From the NCBI GenBank assembly GCA_963677225.1, contig OY781923.1, positions 1,984,001-2,048,000 on the forward strand: 64,000 nt of DNA. Direction: 5' to 3'. The position numbers and the translations under genes were made by a program. This DNA comes from SABI01 sp028532915. Its GTDB lineage: Bacteria; Spirochaetota; Spirochaetia; Sphaerochaetales; Sphaerochaetaceae. Below the pieces are notes generated by a model, which ran no database searches, was not told where the DNA came from, and saw only the letters and a program-made list of their open reading frames with translations. Of this stretch, positions 26,981 through 36,194 are shown in pieces; position 1 is the stretch's first letter, and every line of letters starts with the position of its first letter.

Positions 26981-27009
26981 ACGTTAGCGATATCTTCGCA
27001 GCATGTCAA
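26981..27009 (-). promoter_or_regulatory. Predicted copA promoter
   Basis: On the minus strand TTGACA is followed after 17 bases by TAACGT, with the CsoR palindrome directly downstream. The -35 is consensus, the -10 is weak. Confidence 0.45.
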
Positions 27010-27025
27010 GACCGGACAGAGAGGT

Positions 27026-28291
27026 TCAAAAGATAGATCTGTAATCGCAATTCACCCGTTTATAATGCTGCTCTTTTAGCAGCAGCTGTTTGAGTGAGGG
27101 AGGTATCTCGACAGGCGATCCCACGATAGGCTCGACTATCGTCTCGAATTTTGCAGGATGGGCCGTGGAGTAGACGATCGTCGGACTGTCTATACCCCCG
27201 GTCTCTCTGACATACTCGCCTGTGGCGGTATGAGGACATATGATATAGTCATGATCCCTGTATACTCTTTCTATTGTCTTTTTTATCGTTTCATCGTCGA
27301 CACAGGCGGCGCTGACCATCTTTGAAAAGCTTTCATAATCATCATAGAGGTGAAACAGCCGTTCCATATTGCTCGGATCTCCCACGTCCATCGCGTTTGC
27401 CAATGTCGCTACCGAGGCTCTTCCTCTGTAGGAGCCGTTCTCAAGATAATCCAGTATCGTTCTGTTGCTGTTGAGCGCAAGGGTGATCTTTTGAATCGGA
27501 GCACCCATCGTCATAGCCCAATAGGAAGCACAAGCATTTCCGACATTCCCGCTGGGAATGATCATGACAGGTTTTTCTCCTGTTGTCTGATACATCTGCA
27601 AAGAGGAACTGAAAGCGTAGACCATCTGGGGAAGGAGTCTTCCCAGATTGATGCTGTTGGCGGAGGTAAGGCCTTCTCTTGCAGCAAGCTCTTTATCGAC
27701 AAAAGCATCTTTCACCATCTTCTGACAGTCGTCGAACGAACCGGCTACGGCGTAGGCTTCGATATTATTCTGATAACAGGTGAGCTGGCTCTGCTGCCGT
27801 GAAGAGACCCTTCCTTCGGGGAACAGTACTTTGACATCGATATGTTCGCGGTTATGGAAGGCGGCTGCTACAGCCCCCCCCGTATCTCCGCTGGTAGCGA
27901 CCAGAATAGTCAGTCTCCCCCCCTTTTTCGAGAGGATACGCTCGAGTGAAGCGGCAAGAAAACGGGCACCGAAATCCTTGAAGGCCGCTGTCGGTCCCCA
28001 ATAGAGTTCAAGAACTGCTTCTCTGTCGTTGTAAAGATGGAGAGGTACAGGAAAGTTGAACGCATCGCAGCACATCTCGTACAGCTCATCTTCCAGAAGA
28101 TCTCCTTCGAAATAGGGAGCGAGGATGAAATGGGCCAATTGGGGAATGTCACTGAAGTGAGGGGCCTTTTCGATATCTATTTCGGGAATAGACGACGGAA
28201 CGAACAATCCTCCGTCGGGAGCCAGGCCCTGAAGTATAGCCTCCGATGCACTCACTTTCGTCTTTGAATCTCTGGTACTGACAAAATACAT
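27026..28291 (-). CDS. thrC: Threonine synthase
   Basis: A 421-residue PLP enzyme of the E. coli-type threonine synthase group. GPTAAFKDFGARFLA near 93 carries the PLP lysine, VATSGDTGGAVAAAF near 122 and IIPSGNVGNACASYW near 240 bind the cofactor phosphate. It makes L-threonine from O-phosphohomoserine. It follows the homoserine dehydrogenase gene by 20 bases on the same strand, so the two form a threonine operon. No homoserine kinase gene is beside them in the window. Confidence 0.95.
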   Translation of the reverse strand: MYFVSTRDSKTKVSASEAILQGLAPDGGLFVPSSIPEIDIEKAPHFSDIPQLAHFILAPYFEGDLLEDELYEMCCDAFNFPVPLHLYNDREAVLELYWGPTAAFKDFGARFLAASLERILSKKGGRLTILVATSGDTGGAVAAAFHNREHIDVKVLFPEGRVSSRQQSQLTCYQNNIEAYAVAGSFDDCQKMVKDAFVDKELAAREGLTSANSINLGRLLPQMVYAFSSSLQMYQTTGEKPVMIIPSGNVGNACASYWAMTMGAPIQKITLALNSNRTILDYLENGSYRGRASVATLANAMDVGDPSNMERLFHLYDDYESFSKMVSAACVDDETIKKTIERVYRDHDYIICPHTATGEYVRETGGIDSPTIVYSTAHPAKFETIVEPIVGSPVEIPPSLKQLLLKEQHYKRVNCDYRSIF

Positions 28292-28311
28292 ACTCTTCTT
28301 TCTCCCTGAAT

Positions 28312-30714
28312 TTATAGACTTGCGCCGAGATAGGCGCTCACTCTCAACAGATCGGCGAACACTCCGCCGGCGGTTACCGCCGGTCCTGCGCCGGGGCCCT
28401 GGATCACCAGAGGCTGGGTGCTGTAGCGTTCGGTGGTGAAGGCGACAACGTTATCGGTCCCCCTGGATCTGGCGAACGGATGAGATGCATCATAGGCGGC
28501 AAGTTCCACCTGACAGATCCCGTCCTCACCGATCCTGCCCACATAACGAAGCCGTTTGCCTTCTTTATCAGCTTCTTTATACATTGACAGAAGATTTTCG
28601 TCCATCAGTTCCATTCTCTCCATGAACTCATCGAGAGGTACATCTCTGAGCTCTTCGGGAACGAGAGAAGCAACATCCAGATCGCTCAGCTCCACCTTAT
28701 AACCCATCTCTCTTGCAAGGATGACGGTCTTTCGTGCCACATCCATCCCCGACAGATCGTCACGGGGATCGGGTTCGGTGAAGCCCATATCCTTTGCCTC
28801 TCTCACCAGAGTACTGAACGGCACAGACCCGTCATATCTGCTGAACAGATAGGCAAGTGTCCCCGATACGATCCCTTCTACCGAACGGATGCGGTCACCT
28901 GTCTGAATCAGATCCTTGAGAGTTCCGATCACAGGCAGTCCTGCACCGACGGTGGTTTCGTACATGAAATGCTTGCCGTACCTGCGGGCAGTCTCCATCA
29001 GTTTCTCGTAAATCGGATAGGGAGCAGTTCCCGCCTTCTTGTTGGGGGTGATGATGTGAATACCCTTCTCGATCCAGGAGATGTAGTGGTTGGGAAGTTC
29101 GTTACTCGTTGTGCAGTCTATCAGGACAGAATGGGGGAAATAGGAGGCACTCACATGTTTTACCAGCAGATCATAGTCTATCGGGACCGATTCGGTTTTG
29201 AACCGCTGTTCCCAATTATCCAGATCTATACCGGCTTCATCGATGAGCATCACGGTGGTATTGGCGATCGCTCTGATACGGATATCGACACCGAAGTCGC
29301 TTTTCAGTCTGGCAGCTTCCATGCCTATCTGATCGAGCAGAGTCCCCCCGATGTTTCCCGGACCGAACACCCCGACACTCAATGCCTGATTCGACAGGAA
29401 GAATCCCGCATGGAGGGCTCTTAATGCCCTTTTGCTGTCTTTTTCCAGAATGACTGCACTTATATTGCGTTCCGATGATCCCTGAGCTATCGCCCTGACA
29501 TTGACATGAGCTTTTCCGAGAGCTCCGAAGAAGGTCCCGCTGATACCGGGAACACCGGTCATATTTTCTCCGACGGCGGCAAGGATAGCACATCCGTACT
29601 CGCTCTCTATATTGGTGATCCTGTGCTGCTCTATCTCATGGGCGAATGTGGAATGGGCTATGGCCTTGGCCAGAGAAGCCTGTTCGCTCGGAACGGCGAA
29701 ACATATCGAATATTCGCTTGAAGCCTGAGAGATGAGAACAACAGAGATATCTGCATCATTCATCGCAGCGAACAACCGCATCGAGATTCCGGGAACTCCG
29801 ATCATTCCCGCACCTTCCACATTGATCAGAGCCACATCACGGATGACAGAGAATCCCTTCACGACCCTTTTGCCTGCCCTCCCCTCGGTCTCATCGATCA
29901 CAGTCCCCCTGTCATCGATATGAGCAAAGGATCTCAAGTGTAGTGAAACGCTCTTGTCCATGATCGGAACCATGTTCTGAGGATGAATGACCGGGGAACC
30001 GAAGAAACTCAGTTCGGTCGCTTCGGCGTAGGTGAGAGATCTGATCACAGAAGCTCCGGGGACATCCTGAACATCGGCTGTGGTGACCAGAGACGACGGA
30101 TTCCAGAACGTGAGGGAGGATGCATGGATCTTATTGGCGATGAGAGCTCCGGCATATTCGCTACTTCGGTCGTTCTTCTTCACATCACTCTGCTTCAGTT
30201 CTCCGCAGAGGATGAAGGTCGATTTCGACCCGAGCAGGCTGTCACTCTTGGCAAGGAACTCTTCCTGACTCATAATTACCGCGTCGATCTTTTCCTGCTG
30301 CAGCAGTTCATGAAGAAGGAGAGAGACCCAGCGGGCAAGGAGGGTATCAAGGAAGCGTACCGCTCCTTCGGAGATGTCCCCGACGAGCCAGATCGCCCTC
30401 AGAAGGTCCTCGACTGCGTTGAACCCGTTTTTGATCTCATTGAGGATCGTCTGGCGGGATGAAGGGCTCACCCGCTTTTCGATGAGAGAGACCCAGGATT
30501 CAGTATGCATCTCCATCATCGACCACAGCCTCTCATCATGAGCCTGTGCGGCATCAAGCAGCCTTTTGAGCTCCAGAGTCTCATCACAGAGGGGAGAGAC
30601 AACGAAAACAAGATCACTTTCTGCGTTCTCGGATCTCAATCGAGCGAATTTATCTCCGCTCCCATTTTCGATTATCATATTACCTTCAATAGCGTGCACT
30701 TCAATCTTATTCAC
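28312..30714 (-). CDS. thrA: ThrA-type fusion: degenerate aspartate-kinase domain plus homoserine dehydrogenase
   Basis: An 800-residue ThrA-like protein starting at GTG behind AAGGAG. Order: aspartate-kinase-like region (about 1-285), ACT regulatory repeats with VEGAGMIGVPGIS and VGENMTGVPGIS (about 310-450), homoserine dehydrogenase (about 460-800) with VFGPGNIGG, NKKAGT, ETTVGAGLPVI and GIVSGTLAYLF. The dehydrogenase looks intact. In the kinase part the universal KFGGTS is replaced by HAIEGN, the GRGGSDYSA-type site reads KNDRSSEYAGA and TDVDG reads NPSSLV. It probably reduces aspartate semialdehyde to homoserine while a separate aspartate kinase, not in this window, starts the pathway. 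Confidence 0.9.
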   Translation of the reverse strand: MNKIEVHAIEGNMIIENGSGDKFARLRSENAESDLVFVVSPLCDETLELKRLLDAAQAHDERLWSMMEMHTESWVSLIEKRVSPSSRQTILNEIKNGFNAVEDLLRAIWLVGDISEGAVRFLDTLLARWVSLLLHELLQQEKIDAVIMSQEEFLAKSDSLLGSKSTFILCGELKQSDVKKNDRSSEYAGALIANKIHASSLTFWNPSSLVTTADVQDVPGASVIRSLTYAEATELSFFGSPVIHPQNMVPIMDKSVSLHLRSFAHIDDRGTVIDETEGRAGKRVVKGFSVIRDVALINVEGAGMIGVPGISMRLFAAMNDADISVVLISQASSEYSICFAVPSEQASLAKAIAHSTFAHEIEQHRITNIESEYGCAILAAVGENMTGVPGISGTFFGALGKAHVNVRAIAQGSSERNISAVILEKDSKRALRALHAGFFLSNQALSVGVFGPGNIGGTLLDQIGMEAARLKSDFGVDIRIRAIANTTVMLIDEAGIDLDNWEQRFKTESVPIDYDLLVKHVSASYFPHSVLIDCTTSNELPNHYISWIEKGIHIITPNKKAGTAPYPIYEKLMETARRYGKHFMYETTVGAGLPVIGTLKDLIQTGDRIRSVEGIVSGTLAYLFSRYDGSVPFSTLVREAKDMGFTEPDPRDDLSGMDVARKTVILAREMGYKVELSDLDVASLVPEELRDVPLDEFMERMELMDENLLSMYKEADKEGKRLRYVGRIGEDGICQVELAAYDASHPFARSRGTDNVVAFTTERYSTQPLVIQGPGAGPAVTAGGVFADLLRVSAYLGASL

Positions 30715-30783
30715 ACCGTCTCCTTCATAAACACATCATAGGTGATATCGATATTTTTTTCACGATATCTCGAAAACTTTAAA

Positions 30784-30813
30784 AAAAAAGAACCCGCACA
30801 GGGTTCTTTTTTC
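30784..30813 (-). terminator. Rho-independent terminator after rpmB
   Basis: AAAGAACCC and GGGTTCTTT arms around GCACA, with long A/T tracts on both sides. It separates rpmB from the threonine operon. Confidence 0.85.
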
Positions 30814-30838
30814 TTCGTACTCAAAAAGACATAAAAGG

Positions 30839-31069
30839 TCAAACCACCTTCTGAACCCTGCCGCTGCGCAAACAACGCGTGCACACTTTGATCGTGCGCG
30901 GAGTACCATTGATGAGTGTCTTTACTGTTACGATATTTGGACGGAAGGTTCTCTTCGTAGTAACACCGATATGCTGTCCTACACCACCATTCTTCTTCGC
31001 CTGACCTTTGCGGGTGACATTATTTCCTGCAACCGTTCCTTTTCCACAAATATCACATCTACGTGCCAT
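30839..31069 (-). CDS. rpmB: Ribosomal protein L28
   Basis: The 76-residue product begins MARRCDICGKG and ends CTRCLRSGRVQKVV. Two CxxC pairs mark the zinc-binding (C+) form of L28. It is a component of the large ribosomal subunit. I chose this ATG, which has AGGTGGA seven bases upstream, over a frame ten residues longer. The gene stands alone with its own terminator. Confidence 0.96.
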   Translation of the reverse strand: MARRCDICGKGTVAGNNVTRKGQAKKNGGVGQHIGVTTKRTFRPNIVTVKTLINGTPRTIKVCTRCLRSGRVQKVV

Positions 31070-31287
31070 GATTATTTCCACCTTATCCTTAGCATTCAAT
31101 TATATGGGAGATTCGTTGTGACCTTTATCATCAAAATGAGCAGCATGATAGATATGGCAACAAATCATAAATCCGCAACTCACGAAACCTTATCAGATTA
31201 TCAGGAGTATGTAAATAGCTTACAGCAGTTGAACTATGAAAAAAATGCTCTAACGCTTCTTGCTTTCCCGATCGCATTTCTTCTACA

Positions 31288-31803
31288 ATGACATTCATGG
31301 ATAACAGCGGGGTAACGTTCCTTTCTTCACAGATCATCTCCCTCAATCCCGGAAAACGGGCAAGAAACGAGATACATGAGCTTCAGAACGGGTCGTTTCT
31401 CTCAGAAGGTCTTCTCGATCCTGTCATTCTTCCCCCCTCTATCATAACAGGAGTGTTCCCTTCTGGAGAAGAGAGCCTTTCGTTGCCGTTCATTGAGAAA
31501 TCTGAGGAAGATCTCACTTTCGACAAGGTTGTTGAACACGAAGGGCGGTGGTATCTCACCAGTGACAGGCTCAACGAATCGGTCATGTACAAGACTATGA
31601 AAGAAAGGGGATCCGATGCCCCTGCCGGTTTCCCCATCCATCCTTTCGGAGGCTTCGGTCTCGGCAGAGACAGGCCGCAACGCATCTTTCCCATAACCGT
31701 TTCTGACTGGAGTGTCGTACATGTTCATCTCACTGTTGCGGTTCAAAAGGGATCGATCGTTCATTCGTTCTACAGAATTTTAAGAGAGATACATCTTAAA
31801 TGA
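31288..31803 (+). CDS. Hypothetical protein, 171 residues
   Basis: No family is recognised. The protein is soluble, without signal peptide or membrane helix, with a glycine/proline-rich stretch GFPIHPFGGFGLGRDRPQR near 120 and a hydrophobic beta-like end VVHVHLTVAVQKGSIVHSF. No ribosome-binding site is obvious, and ATG nine bases further on is an alternative start. Codon use resembles neighbouring genes more than the antisense frames do, which is the main reason for listing it. Confidence 0.4.
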   Translation: MTFMDNSGVTFLSSQIISLNPGKRARNEIHELQNGSFLSEGLLDPVILPPSIITGVFPSGEESLSLPFIEKSEEDLTFDKVVEHEGRWYLTSDRLNESVMYKTMKERGSDAPAGFPIHPFGGFGLGRDRPQRIFPITVSDWSVVHVHLTVAVQKGSIVHSFYRILREIHLK

Positions 31804-31903
31804 ATTGGCCCTATTGGCAAATGTTCTGAATTATGTCTACAATATGCCGGTTATGCGACACTTTTCACATAATTACTACACTATTTCAGACAGGAGGTAG
31901 AAA

Positions 31904-32974
31904 TTGAGAAAGAGATTTTCCATTTTACTGATTCTTGCCGTTTTATGTACTATCAGCATGGTATCATGTTCGAAATCAGAAAGTGATGATACCGTAACCG
32001 CACAAGAGGGTAAACGTAAACTTTATATATATAACTGGACTTATTACACTCCCGATTCCATCATCGAACAGTTCGAGGAAGAATTCAATGTCGATGTGAT
32101 CATCGATAATTACGCCTCGAACGAGGCTATGTTCGCCAAGCTCAAGGCATCCCAGGGCGGCTACGATATTGTCGTCCCCTCGGCAGATTACACCTCGATC
32201 ATGATCAAACTCGATATGCTGGAGAAACTCGATCATTCGAAGATTCCGAATCTGCAGTATCTCACACAGAAAGCCAGGACATTATCCGGGCAGTACGATC
32301 CCGATTTTTCCTACTCTGTCCCCTACTTCATCGGTGCGGCCGGAATCGCGGTCAATACTGATAAGGTGAGCGACTACGAAAAGGACTGGACTATCTTTGC
32401 AGAAGAAGAGCTTGCCGGAAGAATGCAGCTTCTCGACGATATGAACGAGGTGATGGGAATCGCTTTGAAGACTCTCGGCTATTCGGTCAACAGCGTCGAT
32501 ATCGCAGAACTCGAGGAGGCAGGAAACCTGATCAATTCGCAGTGGAAGCCCAACATCGTCAAATTCGATGCAGAAGGATTCGGCAAGGCCTTCAGTCAGG
32601 GCGAGTTCTGGGTATCGCACGCTTATCCCGAGGTTATTTTCGAAGAACTGCCCCAGCAGATGTGGGAAAGCGTCGACTTCTTTCTTCCTGAGACAGGCGG
32701 ACCGCTGTACATCGATTCGATGGTAATACTCAAAGGAGCAGAAAACAGCGATATCGCACATGAATTCATCAATTTCTTCCACCGTCCTGAAATTTATGCG
32801 CTCTTTCTTGACGAATTCTTTTATCCGTCAAGTGTCAACGAGGCGGCAGCCGAGTTCAGAACCACCGAAGCATATTACAGCAATGAGGATCTTCTGAATT
32901 ATGAACTGAAAGTGGACCTCGGGGAAGACCTGGAAAAATACAATAAAGTCTGGCAGACCATCCGATACCAGTAA
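31904..32974 (+). CDS. PotD-type polyamine-binding lipoprotein
   Basis: A 356-residue extracytoplasmic binding protein starting at TTG behind a strong AGGAGG. Lipobox MVSC near residue 22 anchors it to a membrane. KRKLYIYNWTYYTPDSIIEQFEEEFNVDV (38-66) and GGYDIVVPSADYTSIM near 89 are the PotD/PotF pattern for spermidine/putrescine binding. No PotABC genes follow; instead an MFS transporter gene lies 56 bases downstream. It may be an orphan binding protein that works with a transporter elsewhere. Confidence 0.85.
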   Translation: MRKRFSILLILAVLCTISMVSCSKSESDDTVTAQEGKRKLYIYNWTYYTPDSIIEQFEEEFNVDVIIDNYASNEAMFAKLKASQGGYDIVVPSADYTSIMIKLDMLEKLDHSKIPNLQYLTQKARTLSGQYDPDFSYSVPYFIGAAGIAVNTDKVSDYEKDWTIFAEEELAGRMQLLDDMNEVMGIALKTLGYSVNSVDIAELEEAGNLINSQWKPNIVKFDAEGFGKAFSQGEFWVSHAYPEVIFEELPQQMWESVDFFLPETGGPLYIDSMVILKGAENSDIAHEFINFFHRPEIYALFLDEFFYPSSVNEAAAEFRTTEAYYSNEDLLNYELKVDLGEDLEKYNKVWQTIRYQ

Positions 32975-33030
32975 GTCTGACGGAAAATACAATAGATCCC
33001 GGTAATACTCACATAAAAGAAGGTAACTAA

Positions 33031-34245
33031 TTGCACGCTTCAGCCAAGGTTTTTCGCCCATCGGATAAGGTCAGATATTTCCTGACGATAGTCATCATCA
33101 TCGGACTGACACAGGGACTATACAGGGGTGTTCAGGATAACTATCTCGCCCAGGTGGTGCATATCAACGAATTCGAACGGGGAATCGTAGAATTCTTCAG
33201 AGAACTTCCGGGACTTCTTCTCGTGTTCATCCTGGCAGTGATGTACAGATTCAGCGAATCGAAGGTATTCAAGATCGGTGCCGCTATCATGTTGAGCGGA
33301 TCGGTAGGACTTCTTCTTGCCGGTACCGGCGATGTGATAGTAGTCACGTTCATGGTTCTGTTCTCCCTCGGAGAGCACATCGCGATGCCGGTGAGATCTA
33401 CCATCACGCTGCATCTTGCAGAAGAAGGAAAGCAGGGAGCGGCGCTGGGGGTCACCTCGATGATCCTTCATGGAGGAAAGATCTTCGGCTTCATCGTCGT
33501 CAGCGGCCTGTTCATCCTCTTTCCTAAATTGGGAATAACCGAACACGAGGCGACAGGATTCAAGATCATCTTCGCTATCTCGTCACTTCTCATGCTCGCT
33601 GCGGTGCTCATCGGATTCGCACTGAAAGACGAAGGAAAAGAGGTTAGACGCGACAGAATCTATTTCAGCAGAAAATTCGCAAAGTACTACGGACTGGAGA
33701 CCTTCTACGGTGCAAGGAAACAGATATTCCTCACTTTTGCCCCCTACGTGCTGATACTTAAGTATGGGGCCTCGACTTCGATGGTCTCATTCCTTCTCGC
33801 CCTCTGTGCAGTGTTCGGAATGTTGTTCAGTCCTCTCATCGGCCGGCTCATCGACAAAATCGGCTACAAGGTCATCATGATAGCGGATACTCTGATTCTG
33901 ATTGTCGTATGTATGCTGTACGGGTTTTCCCACAGAATATTTCCCATGAATATCGCATTCATCGTTGTGAGCATCAATTACGTCCTCGATTCGATTCTCA
34001 CTCTTGGATCCCTGGCGACGAACGTCTACGTTCAGGACATCGCTGATACTCCTGAAGAGATGACTTCGACATTATCCACCGGGATATCGGTGAACCATTT
34101 CATCAGTATCATCATCGCCTTGCTCGGCGGACTCATCTGGCAGAAAGTGGGAGTAGAGGCACTGTTTACGCTGGCAGCTCTGTTAGGTATCGCGAACTCC
34201 CTGTTCGCAGCATCGATAAAGGTGCCTCCAAAGAGTTCTTTATAA
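33031..34245 (+). CDS. MFS transporter
   Basis: A 404-residue protein with twelve predicted membrane helices and a loop between halves (about 195-230). It begins at TTG with GAAGGT six bases upstream. Typical major-facilitator features include FSPLIGRLIDKIGYKVIMIADTL near 270, the second-half copy of the MFS motif A. Substrate is unknown. It sits between the PotD-like lipoprotein and a beta-rich exported protein, probably in one transcript. Confidence 0.82.
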   Translation: MHASAKVFRPSDKVRYFLTIVIIIGLTQGLYRGVQDNYLAQVVHINEFERGIVEFFRELPGLLLVFILAVMYRFSESKVFKIGAAIMLSGSVGLLLAGTGDVIVVTFMVLFSLGEHIAMPVRSTITLHLAEEGKQGAALGVTSMILHGGKIFGFIVVSGLFILFPKLGITEHEATGFKIIFAISSLLMLAAVLIGFALKDEGKEVRRDRIYFSRKFAKYYGLETFYGARKQIFLTFAPYVLILKYGASTSMVSFLLALCAVFGMLFSPLIGRLIDKIGYKVIMIADTLILIVVCMLYGFSHRIFPMNIAFIVVSINYVLDSILTLGSLATNVYVQDIADTPEEMTSTLSTGISVNHFISIIIALLGGLIWQKVGVEALFTLAALLGIANSLFAASIKVPPKSSL

Positions 34246-34337
34246 TCACATTTCAGCCATTTATCTTGACACATTCTCAAATTTTTTATTGCACGATCAT
34301 ATGATGTGACACATAATTAGTACAAAGGAGTGCTAAT

Positions 34338-35519
34338 ATGAAGAAAGTTGTCCTAACCATTGTTATGATCGTATCGTTCTCTCTCTTTTCCGTTATATCG
34401 GCTGAGAGTTCTCAGTCTCTGTACACCCTGAATGTTCCCTATTCATATCAGTCGCTGTATCTTTCAGGACAACTGGGAAGTTCAGAGGTGATACAGATCG
34501 AGATCGACACCTCCGCCCCTGTGACCTTCCGTGCCGACATCGGAATCGACGGCGACTATGATTTCATTTCGAACACCGAAGATACGAAGCTCGAACTGTC
34601 AAGTGCCGGAACCTATGCACGTGTTGGATCAAGCGGGATCCAAATCAATGCCGCCGGAGACGGAGAATACAAGACTTACTCACTTTCTATAGGGCCGTTT
34701 GACGGATTTTACGGGTTCGGCGGCTCAGCATGGGTCTATCTCAATGTCCCCTTCCCGGGAACAACGACATTCAACACGAGCATAAGACCTTATGCGACGG
34801 CAGGTATCGGAAGGCTATATTCCATCGCGAGTGTGAAACAGGTAACAAACATGCTCGAATATCTGGACCTGGAAGTTACCGACGAGAAAGTACTCGAGAT
34901 AGCGACATATATGGAAAAACGAAATGAATTTCTCAACACCTATACTGATGACTATGCCTCTTTGTTCATCGACTATATCAGAGGTCTGACAGAGAAATAC
35001 GGGATGGAGGGAAAGGAACTCGAGCTGATATATGCAACATTGTCTGAGCAGCTCGATTTCGCTCTGCAGCGCTACAACGGCCTTGAATACGGATGGGAAG
35101 CCTATGTGCAGGCATCTCCCGGTCTGTTCTTCGAAACGTCGACCACCAACACGTTCTCATTCGATTTCGCCCTCGAGATAGGAGGGAAATGGGCAATGCT
35201 GATGGCGGATGAGACTGTCTATGTCGAAGCCGCCGCTTCAGTGACTCCGACCGTGAACACCTCGGCCACACAACTTTTCTATGTGCTTGCCGATGCCGAT
35301 CTTATCGCGCGGTATTTCTTTCCCTCACCGAGGATGTGGGTAGACTCACAACTGTCGCTGAATTTCAACCCGCTGAATTTCACCACATTCGACCTTGATA
35401 TCGAAGGAGAGTTCAATTATCTCATTCAACCGAACTTTACTGCTTTCGCAGGAGCGAGAATGATCAATACCTTCGACAAACTGGCGCTATTCGCCGGAGC
35501 GAACATGAGATTGTTCTAG
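34338..35519 (+). CDS. Exported beta-rich protein, possible outer-membrane protein
   Basis: A 393-residue protein with signal peptide MKKVVLTIVMIVSFSLFSVISA. The N-terminal third is beta-rich, the middle (about 160-245) is helical with a long acidic segment, and the C-terminal 140 residues alternate polar and apolar residues in repeated strands ending in NMRLF. A terminal phenylalanine after amphipathic strands is usual for outer-membrane barrels. No family is recognised. A terminator follows the stop. Confidence 0.6.
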   Translation: MKKVVLTIVMIVSFSLFSVISAESSQSLYTLNVPYSYQSLYLSGQLGSSEVIQIEIDTSAPVTFRADIGIDGDYDFISNTEDTKLELSSAGTYARVGSSGIQINAAGDGEYKTYSLSIGPFDGFYGFGGSAWVYLNVPFPGTTTFNTSIRPYATAGIGRLYSIASVKQVTNMLEYLDLEVTDEKVLEIATYMEKRNEFLNTYTDDYASLFIDYIRGLTEKYGMEGKELELIYATLSEQLDFALQRYNGLEYGWEAYVQASPGLFFETSTTNTFSFDFALEIGGKWAMLMADETVYVEAAASVTPTVNTSATQLFYVLADADLIARYFFPSPRMWVDSQLSLNFNPLNFTTFDLDIEGEFNYLIQPNFTAFAGARMINTFDKLALFAGANMRLF

Positions 35520-35522
35520 ATG

Positions 35523-35550
35523 AGGGCTCCTTCGGGAGCCTTTCCTTTTG
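35523..35550 (+). terminator. Rho-independent terminator
   Basis: GGCTCC, a TTCG tetraloop and GGAGCC, followed by TTTCCTTTTGCTTTTT. It closes the transcript of the exported beta-rich protein. Confidence 0.8.
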
Positions 35551-35585
35551 CTTTTTGTAGAAGAATCATTTATCTTTGTATTCAT

Positions 35586-36188
35586 ATGAACACTCAAAAT
35601 GAAATCAACACAGATTCCCATATCCAGTATTACTCGTTCAGAGAGTATTACAAAGCCCTTCTTCTGATCTATAAGTCGATTCCCGTCCTGGGAAAGAACA
35701 AGAAGGAGCATTATATCTCGGAGCAGTTCATCGAACGCATCATGCTTGCTGTAACTGAAGTCAACGGATGTGCCGTCTGTTCCTACGCCCATACGAAGAT
35801 GGCATTGAAACAGGGAGTCTCCTCCGATGAGATCGAAGGTTTTCTATCAGGGAACGACGCATACATCTCACCAGATGAAGCAAAAGCCATCCTGTTCGCA
35901 CAGCACTACGCATCCGAAAAAGGTGAATACGACAAAAATGCCTTCAGGACCGTCCTGGATGAATACGGACAGCAGAAGGCTTCGGTGATACTTGCGGCTA
36001 TCAGAATGATCATGGTCGGTAATATCAGCGGGATTCCACTCAGTGCCTTCAGCTCAAGGCTTAAAGGGAAGCCCTATACACACAGTTCCGTGGCGTACGA
36101 ACTGGGAATGATCCTCTCTACCCTCGTACTGCTGCCGGTCTCTTTCATCCATTCTCTTTTTATTATCGGGAAAAAGGAATTACGGTAA
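35586..36188 (+). CDS. AhpD-like carboxymuconolactone decarboxylase-family protein
   Basis: A 200-residue helical protein with EVNGCAVCSYAH near 58-69, the ExxxCxxCxxxH active site of AhpD-type alkylhydroperoxidase proteins, in which the cysteine pair works as a thiol reductase. A hydrophobic C-terminal segment (about 170-193) could anchor it to the membrane. I start at the ATG of MNTQNE because the upstream extension overlaps the terminator. It is six bases from the EamA transporter gene. Confidence 0.82.
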   Translation: MNTQNEINTDSHIQYYSFREYYKALLLIYKSIPVLGKNKKEHYISEQFIERIMLAVTEVNGCAVCSYAHTKMALKQGVSSDEIEGFLSGNDAYISPDEAKAILFAQHYASEKGEYDKNAFRTVLDEYGQQKASVILAAIRMIMVGNISGIPLSAFSSRLKGKPYTHSSVAYELGMILSTLVLLPVSFIHSLFIIGKKELR

Positions 36189-36194
36189 GATCAG

